64,000 nt of DNA from Homalodisca vitripennis (GCF_021130785.1 NC_060214.1:6256001-6320000), one strand, 5' to 3'. Counted from the first letter of the stretch, positions 34,761-48,450 are shown. Translations and numbers: made by a program. Notes: generated from the sequence alone by a model not told the origin.

Positions 34761-35030
34761 TGCATTTACTTCTAATGAGAAAATAACAAAATTTGATGTT
34801 AGCGCCAGCTTTTTTTCAAGCTTGAGCTTTCTTTAAGTTCATAAAACTTGCATTGTGCTCCAGCTGATTTTGCAGCTCTCTGTTTATAGAGTAACGGAGA
34901 ACAATCACTTTATGGACCAAACAAATGTTGATAATGGACCTACAATATATCTAAAACAGCTGTTATGTGTGCAGTATGATGAATACTCTTTTGCAGCTCG
35001 GTCAGGGTCCACGACGAAACTTTCGGCGTG

Positions 35031-35756
35031 AACAATAATGTAAATAAATGTAAAAAACAATAAGACAGACGTCTCCTAAAATTCTGCACATCTCGTATAA
35101 ACCTCGGTTTTAACAATATGACACAAGTGTGACACACCTGACACGAGATCTAGATGACACGTGACACAGCGGTAACGCAGAGTGACGCGTGGTTGGTCTC
35201 CTTGCCTTCACTGGAAGTTAAACAATAACAAGGCTTGTGCGGTTCCTAGTCAGATGAGTTTAGGTCTCTTCACCATCTCGTCACCATTATTACTCTGGCT
35301 GACATACTTGTGGAGTTTAATTGTAAGTCTACTTTGTTAATTGATATATTTAAATGAAACATAGTTATTAGTGGGTATAGAAATGACAGATAACTTTAGT
35401 GAACGATTGTTTTCCTCAATTCACTTTCCACCATTTTCAATTTAATAACTGGTTGCACATAAAACATGACTATAAATTGATGTTGATTAACAAATACTTA
35501 ATTAGACGAGGATGAATAAATTAATTGTTTTGAAAGATCAATTAAATGAAAACATGTTCTTTGTAAATTTTTGGAAGTAGCCCGCATTCTCTAAAATGTA
35601 ACAATAACTTTTAGGTCTTCTTTCCGCGAAAACAATAAAACGTACCCCGTGCTCATTGATATCCAAGGTCTTATCAACTAACTACCTCCCTCTCCTCTGT
35701 GTCGACTTTCCGTCCTGCCAGAAGTCCTCTTTACTTGTTTTTGGGACTTTCACAGG
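35031..35756. other. Distal upstream flank of unit 2
   Basis: No gene recognised. Matches 55,080-55,790 of unit 3 up to 'cacagg', where the LINE begins. Confidence 0.55.
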
Positions 35757-36570
35757 AAGAAGAAGAAGAAGAAGAAGAAGAATGATTTTATTTCTTGAGA
35801 ACTTGAGAACACATTTTTACAACAAATACAAAATACAGCACTGATCAAGAATTAGTTACATTTGAGTATTTAACTACACACTAATAACAATGTATACTTA
35901 TAAACTACTAATACGTATTTTTAAAAACACTGCAATTTTTCTCAAGAAAATATAGGGCCTCTAAGGCAGAGCCTGATTTAGAGGTTCCTTCTGCTCACAT
36001 TAAACATTGAAAATTGAGCGTTCAGAAAGCAATAGTTTACAATGTTGTCGGTTTTTCAAAAAGCCTCTAATTACTAAAGATATGGCAATAATATGTGTTC
36101 TTTACTTAAACTAACTTTAGCTTGAACAAACTGTTGCATTTGTGTGTAAGAAAAACTTTGAGCTAAATTGGTTTTATTAAATAAATTGTGACCAAAATAT
36201 TAACTAACTAGGACAAACCTATTGTTGAATTGTAAATAGAAAAACTTATAATCTTCTAATTTAATAAGCCATTTTTTTAATCTGAAACTGAAAAAAAAAT
36301 ACTTGTTTTTTGCAACCTTAATTTTTTTTAGGTAGCAAAATTGAACATTCTAGGCGCAAGAAAAACTGTAGGTTTTAGTAAAAAAGACATTTCTAGGTTT
36401 TAGGTACTATGAAAGTATCAACATTTCTTAGTTTTTGTTTATAAGCATTGTCGTTTTGGGGCATGTTCCCACTTTTTTAAATAAAACAGTTTAAGAACTT
36501 TATATACAAACAAATACTTAAGAGGCAATATTCTTAGGGATTACAAACAAAAGGTTGTGTGTGTTCAAAT

Positions 36571-39170
36571 TTAGACTTGTACAAAATTTAATCTTACTAT
36601 ATGTTTTTGTTGAATTAAAATTGGGTTTAGATATGTGTTAAATGTGTTACCCCATAGTATAATTCCGTACTCTAACCTACTTTGCACCAAAGCAAAATAC
36701 AAAGTTCGTAAAACATCACTGTTACTTAAATGTTTCAAGAAATAAAAGTACCTTAAAATATTATTGATTTTACCCTTAAGTTTATTCAAATGAATTTTCC
36801 AAGAAACCTCCTTGTCCACAAAAAAACCCTAGGTACTTGATTTCATTGGTTCTACTTATGTATGTACATTTATTATTCACACAAACACCTTGTTGATCGA
36901 GGGCAATCAGCACATGAGTATTTTACTTGTTCAAAAGCGTTAAAACTACCTTAAGACTAAATAAAATGAACTTAGTTTTTTCTGCGCTCAGCAGCATATG
37001 GTTTGTGGTAAACCACCACTGCAAAGCCCGAAGGTCGTTTGTCATATCTGACTGCACTAAGTCCCAGTTGGATTTATCATAGCAGAAAGCAGTATCATCT
37101 GCAAAGGAAGTTAACCTTCCTTTAAGCCTAGCATTACACAAAATCGTTAATGTATATGATAAACAAAATGGCTCCCAAGACCGAGCCCTGGGGCACGCCA
37201 CTCTGTATATCACCCACCTCACTAAAAACTGAGCCTATTTTAACGCATTGCTTTCTTCCTACTAAATAACTTTGAAACCACTTAAATACATTGCCTCTGA
37301 TCCCACAACTTATACAAACTTATCTAGTAAAACTTTATGATTGACGGTATCAAACGCTTTCTTGATATCGAGAAACAGACCCGCAACACATTTACCTTCA
37401 TTCAATCCAACAAATACATTAGTCATGAAATTTATCAATGCATTTTCTGTATTCATCCCAGATCGAAATCCAAATTGTTTTATCACTAAAAAAAGTTTGT
37501 GCTATGTAAAAATTTAAGGAGCCTATGTTTCATAAGTTTTTCAAAAACCTTCGAAAAACATGACAGTAAAGAAATTGGTCTATAGTTATTGCAAAGGCTT
37601 TTGGATCCATTTTTATGAATAGGTATTACAACAGCAACCTTAAGTTTTGCAGGAAAAACTCCACTTTTAAAACTTAAATTAATAATGTAAAGAAGGACGC
37701 CCAATTATTTTTCAAATAAACTCTTTTAACTAACTGCGTACTGATACCATCAATGCCTGGGGCTGTGTTACTCTTTAAACTATTTACTACAGCAATAAGT
37801 TTCTTCAGATAAAACTGGGTCAAGAAAAATTGATTTTCTTTCTAATTTTACAGGAAAATTGGTTTTATACTGCAATTCTAAAAACTGATTTGTAACATTA
37901 CTGCCTAAGTTTAAAACTATTTACTATACCTTAAGAAAAAGTTATTTAGCTCATTGGCTACTTCTTTATGATCAGAAATTATGGTATTATTAACCTCTAT
38001 TTTGACTTGACTATCTACTTCTCTAGTCTGACCTGTTAAGTCATTAATCAATTTCCACATAGTCCTTGAATTACCACTACACTGTTCAAACCTTCTTTTG
38101 TAATAGTCTTCTTTTAACTGAGCGATACTTTTCTGTAATTTATTTCTGTATGAGTTGTAATAATTTCTTAAATTTATATTAGCTGGGTGTTTTTTTTTAC
38201 AGTTTTAAATAAATTATTCCTTCTTTTAATTTTCTTACATATAAAATCATTAATCCAAGGTTTGAGATGTTTGAATGTGCAATCGTTTTCAGTGATCAAT
38301 GTCTTGCTCCGTTCAATCAAGTTTAAAAATATTTCAAAGAAAGTGTCGAAAGCAGACGACGCGTCATTATTTCTATAAAACAGCTGTCCAGTCAGCCGTA
38401 TCTATCAGCTGTTCCAACAATGTATAGTCTGTGCGGAAGCGCGGAGTGGGAGGGGGAGGGCACCCACCCTTCCCCCCAATCCACACGCTCCACGACACCG
38501 ACTGTGATTTGACAAAGACTATGATCCGTTATACCCATGATGCCTTACATGTGCATTTACCGATACGCAACTTCTATTTGCTACTCTAGCAAACACATGG
38601 TCAATACATGTTTCAGACTGCTCTGTTATTCTAGTTGGCTCGTTAATCATACTTTCCAACCCATAGCTTGCCATTAAAGATTTTATACTCGTCAATTGTG
38701 GTATTATTTCATCTAAAAATATTAAGATCTATGTCTCCAATAAAAAAGAAAATTTGGTGTATTCCCGAAAAACTCTTTCCTTAAATAATTTACTTATTTC
38801 ATTATTAAATAAATTTACCAGAGTGTGCATGTAACCTGTATAAGGCCAATAAACTAAATTTGTGTCCGAATTTTTCAAAAAATATATGAAGTAACGTCTG
38901 CGGTTTCAAATTGCAAACCTTTGTTTTCAAACATTATTCAATGTGTTTTTTGACGAAAACACAAATTCCACCACTCCTCTGGTCCTGAATTACATTTAAA
39001 AAACAAATTAAAATCTGGTATTTTATAGAAATTTACTTCGTCTGTATCTATCCAGATCTCAGACAATATAATGATATCAGGATTAATTTGAATTGTTTCT
39101 AGTTCAATCAAAAATGCATCAAAATTTGATCTGAGACTCCTTATGTTTTGATGAATTATAATGTAATTCT
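36571..39170 (-). pseudogene. LINE ORF2: endonuclease plus reverse transcriptase, broken
   Basis: Going 5' to 3' on the minus strand, an endonuclease C-terminal part is visible near 38,500-38,620 (CIDHVFARVANRSC, then GIMGITDHSLCQ in a neighbouring frame, the IDH..F and TDH motifs of APE-type nucleases). RT blocks follow: VAVVIPIHKNGSKSLCNNYR and PISLLSCFSKVFEKL at 37,486-37,704, GLFLDIKKAFDTVNHK (motif A) near 37,335-37,390, and RLTSFADDTAFCYD (the catalytic DD motif) near 37,070-37,120. The thumb-like part VQSRLEYGIILWG lies at 36,571-36,819. At least three frames are needed, so it is not functional. Confidence 0.75.
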
Positions 39171-39277
39171 TTTAGCCATTACATTACTTTTGTACTTAAA
39201 TTTTGTAGCCTTTTACACACGGAAAGCATCTAAGTGATAAACAAAAACCAAAACAATTATTTTCGATACATGCTATT

Positions 39278-40190
39278 TCATTCAAATTTACACAAACTTG
39301 CAAAATCAGCTTTGCAGGTCACCTGGATTGATGTAGATTCTTCGTCTTTGCGCATGAAAATCTTGCCTCCATGAACCCACAGGAACTTGTACATCTTCTC
39401 CTTTTTGAGTTGCCGAGCCTCTGCAAACAGCCTCCTCTTTGCCGGTGACAGCGCCTCATTTATGTAGAAAGGTTGGTCGGTCCCCATGTTCATGTGTCTT
39501 GTTGAGAGGTTATTCTTGACTCGTCGTTTCTTGAGAAGTTCCTCCTTGTCCAGGCGTCTGACGAATTTCACGATGATTCCTGGGGGTGGTCTGTTTGGGT
39601 CGGTTCTCCTCCCTAGTCGGTGACAGGCGTCAATCATGGTGTCGGAGATCGTCATGTCGAGCGCCTTCCCCACTTCCTTAACGATGCTGGATAACATCTT
39701 CATTTTTCTCCTCAGGGATTCCATGAATTTCCACTGCATTGAGCTAGAATAATTGCTCCATGTCGTCTACTCTTTTTCTCAAGCTCATCAACTTTTTTTC
39801 TGAAGTTGTATGTTTTTTTGTGTGTGAGATCATCAATAATTTTCAAACAATCTTTCTATAGAACTGTTTTGATCAGTTACAGCTTTCGTGTTTTTCGTCT
39901 AGTTTTTCACTGAGAGACTCGTAGCTTTTGTTAAAAGCTAGCGTCCTGCACTTTCTGGGCTTCAGACATTTTCGGTTATTTTTTTCATGATATCAGCCAA
40001 TTGTAATCTTACCCTCTTCCACGCCAGATTCGAACTGCATACTCTTTCTTCTTGTATCTTGACAGGGTTTACATCTCCACGACAGTCCATCCGCAGTGAC
40101 ACAATCCACATCAGCTTTCGTCATTTTGCAGCATGACGCGTTGAAACTCACGGGCACAATCACTACACACTAACTTCAGTTGATTGGATT
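39278..40190 (-). pseudogene. LINE ORF1: zinc finger plus FP-like domain
   Basis: A 153-codon frame (39,278-39,739) reads MIDACHRLGRR, PPGIIVKFVRRLDKEELLKK and later FYINEALSPAKRRLFAEARQ, ending at KADFASLCKFE. This layout resembles the FP (Baculo_FP) domain found in ORF1 of CR1/Jockey-type LINEs. Upstream, about 40,060-40,190 on the minus strand, is a PHD-like Cys cluster (VCSDCARE..., MTKADVDC..GLSWRCKPCQD) split by a frameshift. A coiled-coil-like stretch lies between. The whole ORF1 is broken. Confidence 0.65.
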
Positions 40191-40399
40191 TAAATTACTT
40201 TAACACATACACCACAACTAGCCATCTTCGTATTATATTAAATGATTTTCGAGTACAAAAATACAGAAAAAACAACAAGCTTAGATTGCCACAACTATAA
40301 CTGCTTTGAATACGCAGGCATAAACAGGCGAGTTTAAACTACTAGCATAACCGGTGCACAGCTCTCTTATCAGTAAGGTCCGTCTTCTCTGAGCGCTGA

Positions 40400-40896
40400 C
40401 TCATGACTGACTTCCCACTATTTCCTCTTAATATTTCCTTTGCCATTGTTCCTTCCCTTCCTTTCTTATACCTGTCCTGTACACCTTAAAAGTCTTCTCC
40501 CGATTCAGCCATAAGATCTAGAGATTAAAATAGAACTATAATTCTAGTTCTCTGTTGGCTAAAAATATTATTTTTCAAAACTATTTTGTTAATATTACAA
40601 TCCGCTTTATTTTATTCTGGTGGTATGTTTATTTTCTGATTTTGTGTCGTATGTCGCACCCTCAGCTTCTTAATAAGGGTTTTAGCATAGAGGTAAACAA
40701 TTAGTATTTTAATTTTCACTTACAAGACTATTATACGCGTATATTCATACAAATATCAAAATTAAGATCATACAAATAAAAGTTAAAACTTCCATCTTAG
40801 TATTTCAATTTAAAAGTTTTATATACCATTATGAATAGCATTGGTTTATATCAACTCATAGGGTAAACATTCGAGGATTTGTAACAAACCATATCA
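40400..40896. other. Unassigned AT-rich DNA between the LINE and unit 3
   Basis: About 500 bp that matches neither unit 2 nor unit 3. No ORF, tail or inverted repeat was recognised. It may hold the 5' UTR of the LINE. Confidence 0.4.
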
Positions 40897-41785
40897 CAGT
40901 TTAATATAACCATCCTATTTTGCACTAGTGTTGGTTGTTTGTTATATAACAAGCACTACCTTAACTAGCAATTTACCGGCTGACGCAGGTGGCTGATCGT
41001 CTTAATGTTGTCCTATCACGGTTCCAGATATTTACAATTGTTTTTACAACACTTTTTGCTTTCAACAAATTTTGCTGAAAGAGCGACTGTATTTGAGTTC
41101 TTATATGCTCGCACAAGATAAAGGGGCGTTTCATAAAATTATTCAAATATAATCAATATTTTCCATCCTCCAATTCCAACAATATTTCTTATTAAAATAC
41201 AAGTTGTTGAAATTACAAAAATAAAACTTTACTGGGAGATTTGATATTTTATTGTAGAGTAGATCAACTTCAAAATCAAAAAATATGGATAAAAAACAAG
41301 AAAAACGTAGGTCTATGTTATAAGATTAAAACTGACATATATTTCTTCTGATTTTTATTATTATTATTTAGTACTGTTCATATTGGTTCTATTTATTTAT
41401 ATATGTGATTTCAAAAGTCTACTAAATATTATAGCAACATTGAATTCGATGAAGGTGTATGTTACTCCTTAGCATTTGGCTGATTGTTACTAAACCATTT
41501 TATATGTAACAACTAACGCCTAAGTAAAGGCTAACACTCAAGGTGCTAAAAATTTAATTTCTGTATGTCTGTCCGTACGATATCTTGCCAAATATATAAC
41601 TTGAAATTTTGCATAAAACTTCATTTCTATATAGACAACATGGAATTCGATGACGTATATGTTACTCATTAGCGTTTTTCTGAGTGTTACTGAAGATTTT
41701 ATGGGTGACTAACACACAAAAACAACGTAGGCCTATCAAATGAGCTCATAACTTACAGCTATTTATACTGATTTGTATAATATTG

Positions 41786-42505
41786 TAATATTATTCCGAG
41801 TAACTAACATCCTCCCTCTCAAACACCTTTTTATATTTAAAGTTTTGAAAATATTCTACATCCGAAGTGGAAATGATGGAAATAAACAATTTCAACTCTA
41901 CACTCGTGCTGCTACCAACTCTGTTTACATAAGACCAAAAATAAATAAAACTATGTTCGGAAAAACTTTTATTTATATAGGCCCAAAGGTTTTTAACATG
42001 TTACCACACAGTATTAAAAACTCCAAAAACTTAATTTTTTTTCAAAAGAGAAGTTAAAAGATGGCTTCTAGAAAAAGAAGACACAAAGGTTTTTTTTTGA
42101 GATTCTGCACTGAAGTTTTAATGTTTTTAGGGAACCTGAATGCAATCATTCTTTTGTTTTATATTTTACTCTACTGTATCTTAAACTCTTACTATACAAA
42201 AAATATATTAATTGTATTGTAGAATACGTAATTTCTGGGTTTTTAATAATGTTTTGTTGCTAAGTGTATTTAATTATTATTATTTATTTGTATGTTATTT
42301 TATTTAGTTGCGAACACTGCGGTGGACCGCTAGGATTTAAGTTTATTTAGACTGTAAGAGACGTTTTGTTTTTGTAACTTCGTTTTGTGCTAGCCATCTC
42401 TACTTGATTCGATGGCTAGAAATTCCGAGCCAAATATGTATTGTGTACATAAAACTATGTAAAGAATCGAAGGAATAAATTCATATTCTATTCTATTCTA
42501 TATTG
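41786..42505 (+). mobile_element. 5'-truncated LINE with (ATTCT)n tail
   Basis: Inserted in unit 3 only. Unit 2 keeps the empty site (TATTGTTCTTTG at 19,815) and the insertion is flanked by TATTG on both sides (41,781-41,785 and 42,501-42,505). The plus-strand frame up to 42,057 carries the end of an ORF2 (NSVYIRPKINKTMFGKTFIY, then IGPKVFNMLP.SIKN), like the post-RT tail of CR1/Jockey elements. The tail is ATTCTATTCTATTCTA. This is a clean, recent target-primed insertion after units 2 and 3 separated. Confidence 0.85.
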
Positions 42506-43087
42506 TTCTTTGCTTTGTTACTGTTCATATTGGTTCTATTATTTATATATGTGATTTCAAAAGTCTACTAAATATTATAGCAACATTGAATTCGATAAAG
42601 GTGTGTGTTACTCTTTAGCATTAAATTTTAAACAATTTTATATGTAACCATCATGGTAAAGAGAAAATCACAGAATGAACATATGTATAAATACATAGTT
42701 ATAGCATGTAATAGAAAACTTTATATCTATCAGAAATAAATTAACAATACACTTGAAATGTTGCTTGCAACCTCAACGAAGGCTGATTCGTGAAACATGG
42801 CATTGAGTACTCTGATCTTGTTATGATTGTGATTGCAAACAGTTATCCATTCATCGACTCTGCTTAAATCAGATGGAGATACATTTTTAACATTTTCCTT
42901 TCGAGAGGATGGCTGTAAGGACTTTCCTTTCACTTATCCAGAAGAACGAAAGTCTTACTGGAAATAAACCAGATTTATGTGTAATTTCTTGATACAGCAA
43001 TTATTTCATCTTAAGTTTAACCAAAAACTTAATTCTAGGTCAAAACAAAGGAAGAGACCAGAATTTATATTTTAATTTTATTTTTAA

Positions 43088-43225
43088 CAAGAGAGTGAGA
43101 GAGAGGGGGGAGAGTGTGAGAGGGTGAGAGAGAGGGAGGAAGAGAGAGATGGAGAGGGAGAGAGAGATAGGGAGGGAGAGGGAGGGAGGGAGAGAGAGAT
43201 ATGGAGAGGGAGAGCGAGAGAGAGT
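43088..43225. repeat. (GA)n-rich simple repeat
   Basis: Counterpart of 20,404-20,526 with a different number of GGGAGAGAG blocks, followed by the same (GTCTTA)3. Confidence 0.8.
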
Positions 43226-46200
43226 CTTAGTCTTAGTCTTAGTTAAATTGCGTGTATGGAGTACCATTCATGTTAAGGATTGAAATTTTGTATTTACAAA
43301 CTCATAAAACTTCATTGAATCTTATGATATGCTTACGTAATCATTCAGAATAATAGTTTGCATGAGTGAAATGCACCATTACTTCAAAATTGTTGTGGTC
43401 AAAAAACACTAATATGTACACAAAGTGTAGGATCTATGATATTAGCGTTGCAAAGACAAAAACATCGATAATTCAATCTAGAGAACTAAGGACGTAAATA
43501 ATTAATAATTATGATAAGAGATCGAAGCATCCAGGGTTGAGCCCTTGACCACTTCTAAAGGGCTTAGAGAAGGGCAAAACCGCCGTGTCAGGGTGGCGTT
43601 ACCCGTCTTTCCTTATTGGCGCTTAATCCTTCACCTCTCATTTTATTAATGGATCCTGCATTATCGCTTGGATCTACAAGCCACGCTGTGTCACAATTTG
43701 GATCACTTAACTAACGATCAAGCAATCCGAGGAGAACGATGCGATTAGCCCCATAATCTAACATTACACTTATACTTTTGATTACTTCCATACTCTGTAC
43801 TATGGATAGTAATGGTTGCTTGACTATCAATTCCATAAGGATACTCCACACCACATGTTGTGTGACAAAATCCTCTGAACTTGCATGACAAATTCAATAC
43901 TATAGATTAGTTCGAGATTTCATGTGAGTGATTAGAAAAGCAGAAATAAAATTTTCACACCCCTCGGTTGAAAAATTAATATGTATAAGCTTCCCAAGGG
44001 CTTAAACCTTCACTAGCGCTCAGGCAATTAAAGAATACTTGCTATTTTACCAACAAAGAAAGGTCACGTCTTTAAATGGAGTGTCAAAAGATGAAACAAT
44101 TACATAACTAATACATCGATTAATAACTACATATATAAAAATTAAAAAGACAGATAAAATGATTTTGAACCAGTTTTAATTTTGGATTTTGGCCAAGAAT
44201 TTCGAATTCATATCCGCAATGGTCTGTAAATCATTTTTTGATAAAAAATATCAATAGCAAACATTTTATTCAATAAACTCTCCTATACAATCATATACAA
44301 TTATATAATACTTGAAATGTAATTTGATGTAATATTTAGAACTATATGACTATTTTTACAGGTATTTTAGAGTAATTAATGTGTTATGTATCGAGTAGTT
44401 TCGCCCCCCACATGTTGTGTTGAGTGTAACGGCACACAGCTGGGATCTATACTCACATTTCAACTCTCAAATGAAGCTCGGATTTATGAGACAATCGTAC
44501 TGCAATTACCGCAAACCTGGCAGCGTAACTGAGCCAATCATGGGGCCGTTATGGCTCGTAAATAAGACCGGCCATTTTTGTATCCTGTGTTACAAAACAA
44601 TGTTCACACCTGTAACATTGGTGATTCTCCATTTTGCATAGATATTAGTCTATTACAAATTCTTTTTTGTTTTATGTGTTTAAATTGTCTTATAAAAATT
44701 GTATTTAAAATAAACTATTCATATTTCATGTATCAAAACAACGCTTAGTAAATACACTTCACTGTTTGGAAAGTGCCTATTACAAAATATTGTACTAAAA
44801 ACGTACCACACAATTTCATTGAACTACGTGATTTAGCTTTTTAATCTCTAATCCATATAGATAAGTCACGAGAGGGTTTTTTTGTTACTGCTGAATAATA
44901 TTTATGGTACTACAACTATTTATCCGACGACAATTCGATTTATGACATCTTTCGTCGTGTAACAAGGTAAAATGCCTTTTCATCTTCTCCTGGTACTATT
45001 AATGAGGCTGTTGTCTTAAATATTATTATTTTTACAAGATATCCTCGAAAAGGAGGAAGACCTTAGTACCTTAAGTGGTTTTCAGACAATTAAATCACTT
45101 AGCCAAGGTAGAGGTTTTCTTTTAATTGAAAACAAACAAAACTCTCAAAATACTCTCATCCATATTATATTCTAAAATATTTCAAAACCTGTAATAAAGT
45201 TTCAATTCGTGGAGAAATAAAGTTATAATTTCTTATATAAACAAAAACTGCATTTAAGTTAAATGCAGGATACTTCATTATTAATTCAACCTAAAAAAGG
45301 TCTTTTTCTTTTGTGTTAAAGGTCATATACAAATATGTCTGTATTGTTATTTAGTTTTTGTAAGTAAGTTATAATGATTTTTGTTCTGGTTTTAGTGAAT
45401 ATCTATTAAAGCTTAGTTATATTTAGACGTTTTTATATCATGCTATATTCTTTTTAAAATTCGTTTGCCCATCCTTTCAAAGAAACCATTGGTATGCTAC
45501 AAAATTAACTCTACTTTAAATATTAATAATATTCATAACAAGGGTCCGAACTACTGCCTGTCCCCAGCTCAATATTAAAATGAAGGCTTAACGTAATAAA
45601 TGGCAATAAGATGTAGAAGGTATTATCTCAAATAAATGGTTTCTTAAAAAATAGAATAAATTGCTCTTGATCTTGTTCTTTTGTTCATGATAATAAGAAG
45701 AAGGTTAGTTAGTGGGTATCTACTAGAATAAAAACAAGAAATAGATTTTAGGTTGGTTTCAAGTAATACACATATATATATAATTTTACTTGTATGTTTC
45801 TCGGTAACAATAATGACATACGTAATTAAGGAATACTTATTTTTAAATATACAATTATATTCTTCTTGTATATAATTTTAACAAAAAACATTATACTATT
45901 TCATTATTCACAATAAGGGGAAAATACACCACCGATGTAAGGGAAACTGCAGGGGTTGAGGCTGATGAAGCAGATAAATTCCGCGGCAAATCTGCAAAGT
46001 AACCCATTCCGATGCGTTCCCGAGACCTTGCCTGTCATAACTTGTCATAACCGACCGAGCGAGTCCGCGCCTGCACGTGTCAAGCTTACATATTGAGGAA
46101 GGGAAGTGGAAGTGTTGGTATTAGTGGGGGGGGCATGGTTATTGATTGCTCCTGGTAGTTTCTGGCAGCCAAATAGAAACTGGCTAAACGTTTTCAAGAC

Positions 46201-46904
46201 AGTTGAAGGTTTTTGATTGAAACATCGTTATAATTAATTTGATTTAAATTTCATTCTAACTGGTCATCATGACTGGATGCGCTCTAAAAATGAGATTAAA
46301 AAAAGGCAACGCAGAGAGTATCAGGAGTACAGGAGTTGGCAGGAGATTTAACTGACACTACTCAGCCGTAACGGTATTTAACGTTATAGTGATGTCAAGT
46401 ATTACAGGAGTAGAGATCACCAACATCATTACGGCAGACTGAGAAACTGTGCCCTAGAATGCATCCAACGATTGAAGGCGTTATAGTCTACTGAATGCTT
46501 GTACACAACCCATTATGGCTTGTAAATATGTGGGTTGTAATTTTTTTTGTACGGTCTACAAAAATTCTTGATAAGCTATTAATAATAATATACTTATTTT
46601 ATAAGTTCCAGTTTCTTAATTGGAACAATTTGAACATATAAGCCTACAAAGATAAACCTTTAGGCTTATCGCATATCAGTCAGATAAATGCTTTGTTACT
46701 GTACAAACAGCGAGAGTTGAAGAATCAGATACATTGAGACATACACACCATTATGTCAGTTGCTGTAAATACATCAACATCTCAACGTGCGTACTTTTGA
46801 TACCTATCAGAAGGAATCACTGTTGATATCCATTACAAAATATGGGCCCTATCCATAAAAGTTCCGAATTAACAAAGAGTCATGAGATTCATTTCAGTGA
46901 TAAT

Positions 46905-47330
46905 CATCAGCAGAAGGGTTTCCAGTGCACTCCAAAATGAAACCAATCAACGCCTGGAGCTGGTGTAACGCAACGAACACTTATCGGGATATGGAATTAT
47001 TTAATTATAATGGCTCTATCACTGATTTTCAAGGACTTGTGCGAGTTTCCAGTATATAATCGACGAACTCACTTCCATTCACATATACAAAAAACAAAAG
47101 TGGGCCAAAATTGATCCCTGTGAGACACCATATTTCAGTGGTACTTTTGAGAATGAATATTTAATGTTTCGGACTATCTGAATCCGGCTGTTGCGGTAAG
47201 AGGTGAGCCACGAGAGTGGAAATCCATGATACGGAATTTTGGTGCAAAATTTAGTAGCTAAGATAAACAAACTTTTTAGATAAGACAAGAAAAACACCAC
47301 CTTTTCTTAAACTATATGGCCTTCAAAATC
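46905..47330 (-). pseudogene. Non-LTR reverse-transcriptase relic (unit 3)
   Basis: The 73-codon minus-strand frame (47,079-47,300) ends with VPLKYGVSQGSILAHFCFLY, the RT 'PQGS' region, preceded by LSWLTSYRNSRIQIV. It stops just after this motif. Confidence 0.6.
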
Positions 47331-48360
47331 TTGTCAACAAGACTCACTTTTGCATCTATCATTGCCATTCCTGTTATAGTAGGAAACACTACGCCAATTT
47401 TGAACTATATGGAAGTAGGGTACGTACTATAGTAAACGTTGCACGAAAATGGATTGTTCTAATTCTTTCGATGATTAGGTATATTACTGGTTGAGCGGTA
47501 GCGAAGCACCAATCGAGAAGTCTGATTATTTCTGTCTGTCTGTGTGCACTGACCTATAGCTTTTAAACCTTTGCACAAAACTTCACATTTCTATGTAAGC
47601 AACATAGTATTCGGTGATGGTGCATGTCACACCATGGGTTTTGGCTGATATATTTACATTTGTCTAATGGATAAACATGACAGCAGCGAGAAAATTGTGG
47701 AATAAATTAATTTTTAATCAAACTGAGTACAATCATATGAGATTTAACATGTGACGTAACAATGAAATGTATAATAATTAAATGAGCTATAGCCTTTATA
47801 CCTCGGCCTAATGAGGTATAGCTCAATATAGAATTGGGTATTCCACCTCAGCGAAGCTTGTTACGCGATACATGCTGTGACCTACTCCTACCTTGTTTGG
47901 GCACTGCAGATTCACTTCCGCGAAGGGTCACTTCCGGCTAGTTTATACCTTCCAGTTGAACCTACACTAGATACAGCTAACATCGATGTGTCACTTAAAT
48001 CTGGGCAACCTTAAGGGTGGGGCTTACTAAATGGTAAGGGCTTTTGCTAGCCTAGATATAACTGCATACCACCCCATGTCTGCTTTGACTAGGCTAACTC
48101 TTCTTCCAAGGAGATATGGCTGTATTCGCAGCCAAAAACTTCCTCTTAGATCTTGACACAGGAGACGGCCTCTACATGCAAGCATTTGAAGCAGAGATTT
48201 AAAGCATTTGATCCATGTCAAATTGGAAGCAGCGCAAATGTCCTTTTAGTAATAAGTGCAATATTTCAGTTTATTGTTCTAAGAGAACAAAATATGTCAC
48301 TATCATACAGATGTAGGAGATTGCACTGTAAATAAACTCCAATAATCATTATAAGTCTTC

Positions 48361-48366
48361 TTTATT
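48361..48366 (-). promoter_or_regulatory. Poly(A) signal AATAAA, protease copy 3
   Basis: AATAAA on the minus strand about 85 bp past the stop at 48,451. Confidence 0.6.
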
Positions 48367-48450
48367 TCAAGACATTAAACAACGTTCTAACAAAACAGGT
48401 TATCATTTTAGTTACAAAAATAGAAGTGAGTTCCCAAAATCATGATTTTA

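Larger units (their letters stand above)
32560..35030. other. Unit 2-specific non-coding stretch
   Basis: This stretch is missing from unit 3, where 55,075 joins directly to sequence matching 35,040. Inside are a (TCTG)n array (32,898-33,014), AT-rich DNA without a recognisable gene, and two diverged tandem copies of a ~347-bp segment (34,085-34,365 and 34,430-34,760). Confidence 0.6.
35757..40400 (-). mobile_element. CR1/Jockey-like LINE, nearly full length, decayed
   Basis: Minus-strand non-LTR retrotransposon. The 3' end is a (TTC)n tail (GAA repeats on plus, 35,757-35,782). ORF2 follows: RT at about 36,570-37,900 and an endonuclease at about 38,400-39,170. ORF1 lies at about 39,278-40,190. 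Frameshifts are numerous. Unit 2 homology stops at the (TTC)n tail and unit 3 homology begins only at 40,897, so the 5' end is placed loosely and ~500 bp after it is unassigned. Confidence 0.75.
40897..48360. other. Unit 3 downstream flank (non-coding)
   Basis: Collinear with units 1 and 2. It includes a dispersed repeat (41,530-41,700), a young LINE fragment (41,786-42,505), a (GA)n stretch (43,088-43,225), a short conserved ORF (44,417-44,641, 74 codons, 70 in unit 1), the conserved block 45,912-46,130 and an RT relic (46,905-47,330). No host gene was recognised. Confidence 0.6.
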
